From the NCBI RefSeq assembly GCF_034057115.1, contig NZ_CP139195.1, forward strand, positions 4,402,001-4,466,000: a stretch of DNA of 64,000 nt, in the 5' to 3' direction. The notes beneath the pieces are model-generated. The model searched no databases, was not told where the DNA came from, and saw nothing but the letters and a program-made list of their open reading frames with translations. How positions within the stretch are numbered: the stretch's first letter is position 1; each line of letters starts with the position of its first letter. Made by a program: the position numbers and the translations under genes. The stretch is from Pseudomonas sp. AN-1. Lineage in GTDB: Bacteria > Pseudomonadota > Gammaproteobacteria > Pseudomonadales > Pseudomonadaceae. This document shows, piece after piece, positions 60,620 to 64,000 of this stretch.

Positions 60620-61120
60620 TCAGAGGGTTTGCGTAAGGACGCGGTCGATGGCCTGCCGGGCGCAGGCCTCGTCGTTGGCCGCGCCGCCGGCGCCGGCCAC
60701 GCCGATGGCACCGATCACCTGGTCGCCGACCTTCAGCGGCAGGCCGCCGCCGAGCAGCAGCAGCTCGTCCAGGGTGTTGAGGTTGGCCGCCTCGGGATTG
60801 CTGCGGGCGCGTTCGGCGAGCAGGCCGCTGGGGGTCTTGGTCGACAGCGCGGTGTAGGCCTTGCGCTGCGCGGCCAGGGTGTTGTGCGGGCCGACGTTGT
60901 CGTCGCGCTGCAGGGCGACCAGGTTGCCGCCGCGGTCGAGCACCGCGGCCACCGCGGTGCGGCCGTCGGCATGGCAGGCGGCGAGGGTGGCGTCGAGCAG
61001 GCGGTTGGCCAGCTCGAGGGATACGTCGGCGCGTTCGGCGACGCCGGCCGGTGCGGCCAGCGCACTGGCGACGCACAGGACGAGGCCGGGCAGGGGCAAC
61101 AGGGCGATACGCTGGGACAT
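60620..61120 (-). CDS. Exported GlcG/HbpS-family (DUF336) protein
   Basis: Protein of 166 residues with a signal peptide (about 1-26, ending ALAAP) and a GlcG/HbpS domain: LANRLLDATLAACHADGRT, VAAVLDRGGNLVALQRDD, GLPLKVGDQVIGAIGVAGAG. HbpS members bind haem and sense oxidative stress; others have no known role. ATG at 61120 is chosen over an upstream ATG to place the signal peptide. Heads the transcript divergent from the two-component genes. Confidence 0.85.
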   Translation of the reverse strand: MSQRIALLPLPGLVLCVASALAAPAGVAERADVSLELANRLLDATLAACHADGRTAVAAVLDRGGNLVALQRDDNVGPHNTLAAQRKAYTALSTKTPSGLLAERARSNPEAANLNTLDELLLLGGGLPLKVGDQVIGAIGVAGAGGAANDEACARQAIDRVLTQTL

Positions 61121-61193
61121 GGGCTTCTCCGTGGCTGTGCTGGGAACGGTCGCCATCCTCGCAGGCGCTGCCGCTCAAACCGATTGCCGGCGG

Positions 61194-61209
61194 ATTACCG
61201 CTTTGTAAT
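61194..61209. promoter_or_regulatory. HprR/CusR-type inverted repeat
   Basis: ATTAC-CGCTTT-GTAAT is an inverted repeat with 6-bp spacer. The E. coli HprR/CusR box is CATTACAAAATTGTAATG, with the same half-sites and spacing. It is centred about 62 bp upstream of the response-regulator start and 80 bp upstream of the glcG-like gene, so it could serve both. Confidence 0.65.
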
Positions 61210-61262
61210 GGGCGAAACACGCGCGAAGGCCTAGCCTATGCGCCAGCGAGGAGGAGGCGACG

Positions 61263-61934
61263 ATGCGCATACTGGTGGTGGAAGACGAGGCGAAGACGGC
61301 GGACTACCTGGGACGGGGCCTGAGCGAGGACGGCTATCTGGTCGAGGTGGCGCGCGACGGCCTGGACGGCCTGCACCTGATCCGCGAGAACGAGTTCGAC
61401 CTGATCATCCTCGACGTCATGCTGCCGGGCCTGGACGGCTGGCAGCTGCTGCAGGAAATCCGCCGCCGCGCGCCGACCCCGGTGCTGTTCCTCACCGCCC
61501 GCGACGCGGTGGAGGACCGGGTGCGCGGCCTGGAGCTGGGCGCCGACGACTACCTGGTCAAGCCGTTCTCCTACGCCGAGCTGCTGGCGCGGGTACGCAG
61601 CCTGCTGCGCCGCGGCCCGCCGCGCGAGGTCGAGCGCTTCCAGGTCGCCGACCTCGAGCTCGACCTGCTGCGCCGCCGGGTGACCCGCGGCGGCGAGCGC
61701 CTCAACCTGACCAACAAGGAGTTCGCCCTGCTGCACCTGCTGCTCAGCCGCGAGGGCGAGGTGCTGTCGCGCGCCTTCATCGCCTCGCAGGTCTGGCAGA
61801 TGAACTTCGACAGCGACACCAACGTGGTCGACGTGGCGATCCGCCGCCTGCGCGCCAAGGTCGACGATCCCTATCCGTGCAAGCTGATCCACACCGTGCG
61901 CGGCATGGGCTACGTGCTGGAGGTGGCGCAGTGA
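61263..61934 (+). CDS. OmpR-family response regulator (CopR/CusR/HprR type)
   Basis: Protein of 223 residues: receiver domain with phospho-acceptor Asp51 ([10 protein letters not shown]) and a winged-helix DNA-binding domain (about 125-223, with [34 protein letters not shown]). Its N-terminus [20 protein letters not shown] is typical of heavy-metal or peroxide regulators. Overlaps the kinase gene by 4 bp. Confidence 0.93.
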   Translation: MRILVVEDEAKTADYLGRGLSEDGYLVEVARDGLDGLHLIRENEFDLIILDVMLPGLDGWQLLQEIRRRAPTPVLFLTARDAVEDRVRGLELGADDYLVKPFSYAELLARVRSLLRRGPPREVERFQVADLELDLLRRRVTRGGERLNLTNKEFALLHLLLSREGEVLSRAFIASQVWQMNFDSDTNVVDVAIRRLRAKVDDPYPCKLIHTVRGMGYVLEVAQ

Positions 61935-63298
61935 GGCTGTGGCCGCGCGCCCTGAGCCTGCGCCTGGCGCTGCTGTTCGCCCTGGTCGGCGTGCTGCTGC
62001 TCGGCGTCATCGGCTTCTACCTGTACGCCTCGCTGGAGCGCGAGATCGCCTGGCGCGACGACCAGGCGCTGCTCGGCCGCCTGGAGCGCATGCGCGGGCT
62101 GCTCGACGACAGCGCCAGCATCGATGCGCTGCGCCAGCGTCCGCAGCTGTACGGCAACATGCTCGGCAACCGCGACAGCCTGCTGTGGCTGCTCGACGCC
62201 GAGGGTCGCGCGCTGATCGAGGTCAACCCGGCGCAACTGGCGCTGCCGCGCCTGCCGGCGACGGCGCAGGTGCGCCTGGCCGACAGCGCCGACGGCAGCG
62301 CGCGACTGGCCTGGCTGCAGGTGGCCGGCGAGGACGGCGCGCTGACCCTGGTCGCCGGCAAGCTGCTCGCCGAGCGTGGGCAGATGCTCGCCGCCTACCG
62401 CCTCAAGCTGTGGCTGGCGCTGGCGGTCGGCGCGCTGCTGGCCTTCCTGCTCGGCTGGGCGGTCAGCCAGCGCGCCCTGGGTCCGCTGCGCCGGCTGGCG
62501 GCGCGCGCCGAGGGCATCGACGTGCAGCACCTGCACCTGCGCCTGGCCGGCGGCGAGCAGGTCAGCGAGCTGCGCGGCCTGAGCGTCGCCCTCGACCGCA
62601 TGCTCGCCCGCCTGGAGGACGGCTTCGCCCAGCTGTCGCGCTTTTCCGAGGACCTAGCCCACGAGATGCGCACGCCGCTGGGCAACCTGATGGGCCAGAC
62701 CCAGCAGACCCTGCGCCAGCCGCGCACGGCGGAGGAGTATGAGAACCTGCTGGCCTCCTGCCTGGAGGAATACGAGCGGCTGGCGCGGATGATCGACAGC
62801 ATGCTGTTCCTCGCCCGCACCGAGCAGCCGCAGGCCTCGGTCAGTCGCGAGGCGGTCGACCTGCACGGGCTGGCCGAGCAGCTCTGCGAGTACTTCGAGG
62901 GCATGGCCGAGGAGCGCGAGCTGCGCCTGCTCAACCGCGCGCAGGGCAGCCTGCAGGCCGATCCCCAGCTGCTGCGCCGGGCGCTGGCCAACCTGCTGGC
63001 CAACGCCCTGCGCCACGCCACGCCGGGCACGGCGGTGAGCATCGACAGCCGGCGCACGGCGACGGCGCTGGAGATCGCCGTACACAACGCGGGCGAGCCG
63101 ATCGGCGCCGAACACCTGCCGCGGCTGTTCGAGCGCTTCTACCGCTGCGACCCTTCGCGCGCCCAGCCGGGCGACACCGGCGGCCTCGGCCTGGCCATCG
63201 TGCGCTCGATCATGCAGCTGCACGGCGGCAGCGTGCGGGTGAGCAGCGATGCCGACGGTACCTGCTTCGTCCTGGTGTTCCCTTCGACCGGCGCCTGA
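61931..63298 (+). CDS. Heavy-metal/peroxide-type sensor histidine kinase
   Basis: Kinase of 455 residues: transmembrane helices at about 9-31 and 158-178 flank a periplasmic sensor of some 125 residues; HAMP, then H-box with His244 ([16 protein letters not shown]) and ATPase domain ([32 protein letters not shown]). Architecture matches CusS/CopS/HprS kinases. GTG start coupled to the regulator. The signal could be copper or an oxidant. Confidence 0.92.
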   Translation: MRLWPRALSLRLALLFALVGVLLLGVIGFYLYASLEREIAWRDDQALLGRLERMRGLLDDSASIDALRQRPQLYGNMLGNRDSLLWLLDAEGRALIEVNPAQLALPRLPATAQVRLADSADGSARLAWLQVAGEDGALTLVAGKLLAERGQMLAAYRLKLWLALAVGALLAFLLGWAVSQRALGPLRRLAARAEGIDVQHLHLRLAGGEQVSELRGLSVALDRMLARLEDGFAQLSRFSEDLAHEMRTPLGNLMGQTQQTLRQPRTAEEYENLLASCLEEYERLARMIDSMLFLARTEQPQASVSREAVDLHGLAEQLCEYFEGMAEERELRLLNRAQGSLQADPQLLRRALANLLANALRHATPGTAVSIDSRRTATALEIAVHNAGEPIGAEHLPRLFERFYRCDPSRAQPGDTGGLGLAIVRSIMQLHGGSVRVSSDADGTCFVLVFPSTGA

Positions 63299-63343
63299 GT
63301 TCGGAGCCCGTGCAGCCTGCGCGGAGGCACGGGGGGCGGGCGG

Positions 63344-64000
63344 TCAGTCCCGCTTCGCCATGCAGGCGGCAGCGGTGAGCAGCACGTCGGTGGAGGAGTT
63401 CAGCGCGGTCTCGGTGGAGTCCTGGACGATGCTGATGATGAAGCCGATGGCCACCACCTGCATGGCGATCTCGCTGGGGATGCCGAACAGGCTGGTGGCC
63501 AGCGGGATCAGCAGCAGCGAGCCGCCGGCCACGCCGGAGACGCCGGCGGCGCTGATCGAGGCGATCACGCAGAGCAGCAGGGCGGTGGGGATGTCCACGG
63601 CGATGCCCAGGGTGTGCACCGCGGCCAGGGTCAGCACGCTGATGGTGATGGCCGCGCCGGCCATGTTGATGGTGGCGCCCAGCGGGATCGATACCGAGTA
63701 GGTGTCCTCGTGCAGGCCCAGGCGCTCGCACAGCTGCAGGTTGACCGGGATGTTGGCCGCCGAGCTGCGGGTGAAGAAGGCGGTGATGCCGCTCTCGCGC
63801 AGGCAGGTCAGCACCAGCGGGTAGGGGTTGCGGCGGATCTTCCAGTACACGATCAGCGGGTTGACCACCAGGGCGACCAGCAGCATGCAGCCGACCAGCA
63901 CCGCCAGCAGGCGGGCGTAGCCGAGCAGCGCGTCGAGGCCGGCCTCGGCCAGCGCCGCGGCGACCAGGCCGAAGGCGCCCAGCGGGGCGAAGCGGATCAC
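63344..64000 (-). CDS. sstT: Serine/threonine:sodium symporter SstT (N-terminus outside window)
   Basis: The last 218 residues of a DAACS-family carrier. Signature sequences [45 protein letters not shown] and [18 protein letters not shown]-like ending ([14 protein letters not shown]) match E. coli SstT closely. The reading frame continues past the right edge, so the true start is not seen. Convergent with the histidine kinase gene. Confidence 0.95.
   Translation of the reverse strand: MIRFAPLGAFGLVAAALAEAGLDALLGYARLLAVLVGCMLLVALVVNPLIVYWKIRRNPYPLVLTCLRESGITAFFTRSSAANIPVNLQLCERLGLHEDTYSVSIPLGATINMAGAAITISVLTLAAVHTLGIAVDIPTALLLCVIASISAAGVSGVAGGSLLLIPLATSLFGIPSEIAMQVVAIGFIISIVQDSTETALNSSTDVLLTAAACMAKRD

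Overview
This GC-rich, gene-dense window reads as chromosome of a Pseudomonas-group gammaproteobacterium. AlgU, LepA, BfrB, RecO and the MucA N-terminal part are near-identical to my recollection of the P. aeruginosa proteins, and several gene orders (nadB-algU-muc-lepA-lepB-rnc-era-recO-pdxJ; putA-putP beside a second Lon; argF-grxD-bfrB-bfd-rnt-pyrC-argG-gloA) are the Pseudomonas ones. I see no phage, insertion sequence, CRISPR array, rRNA or tRNA.

Layout. 1-12979: ygfZ (cut by the window edge), sdhE, ygfX, nadB, the envelope-stress operon algU-mucA-mucC-mucD, then lepA-lepB-(DUF4845)-rnc-era-recO-pdxJ. mucB, normally between mucA and mucC, is absent, and the MucA tail that binds MucB is absent too. 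12980-24540: cmoA-cmoB, two lipoproteins (one a chagasin-type cysteine-peptidase inhibitor), an AsrA-type Lon protease, and the divergent pair putA/putP with PutA-type GTTGCA operators built into both promoters. 24541-36246: a VF530-type small protein, a membrane diguanylate cyclase, gamma-glutamyltransferase with a large class A penicillin-binding protein, a UbiA-family prenyltransferase, and divergent metR/metE.

36247-45776 is a catabolic island for a phenylpropanoid-type aromatic: an IclR (MhpR-like) regulator, extradiol dioxygenase, a two-component flavin monooxygenase in the place where MhpA would be expected, MhpC, MhpD, MhpF, MhpE and an MhpT-like carrier. It is split into two transcription units, each behind a copy of the same 40-bp module containing GTGCAC-N3-GTGCAC.

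45792-59796: glycerol catabolism (glpD, glpK) around ybaK, an orphan ferric/polyamine-type ABC ATPase, argF, grxD, bfrB, bfd, rnt, pyrC, argG, a DUF898 membrane protein translationally coupled to an M48 peptidase, and gloA. 59858-63298: an exported module (DUF2790 protein, periplasmic transthyretin-like hydrolase, GlcG/HbpS-like haem-binding protein) divergent from a copper/peroxide-type two-component system, with an ATTAC-N6-GTAAT box between them. The window ends inside sstT.

Intergenic DNA carries several strong hairpin terminators and at least three kinds of inverted repeat. Coordinates were derived by reading the sequence; family assignments rest on motif recognition and memory, not on database searches.
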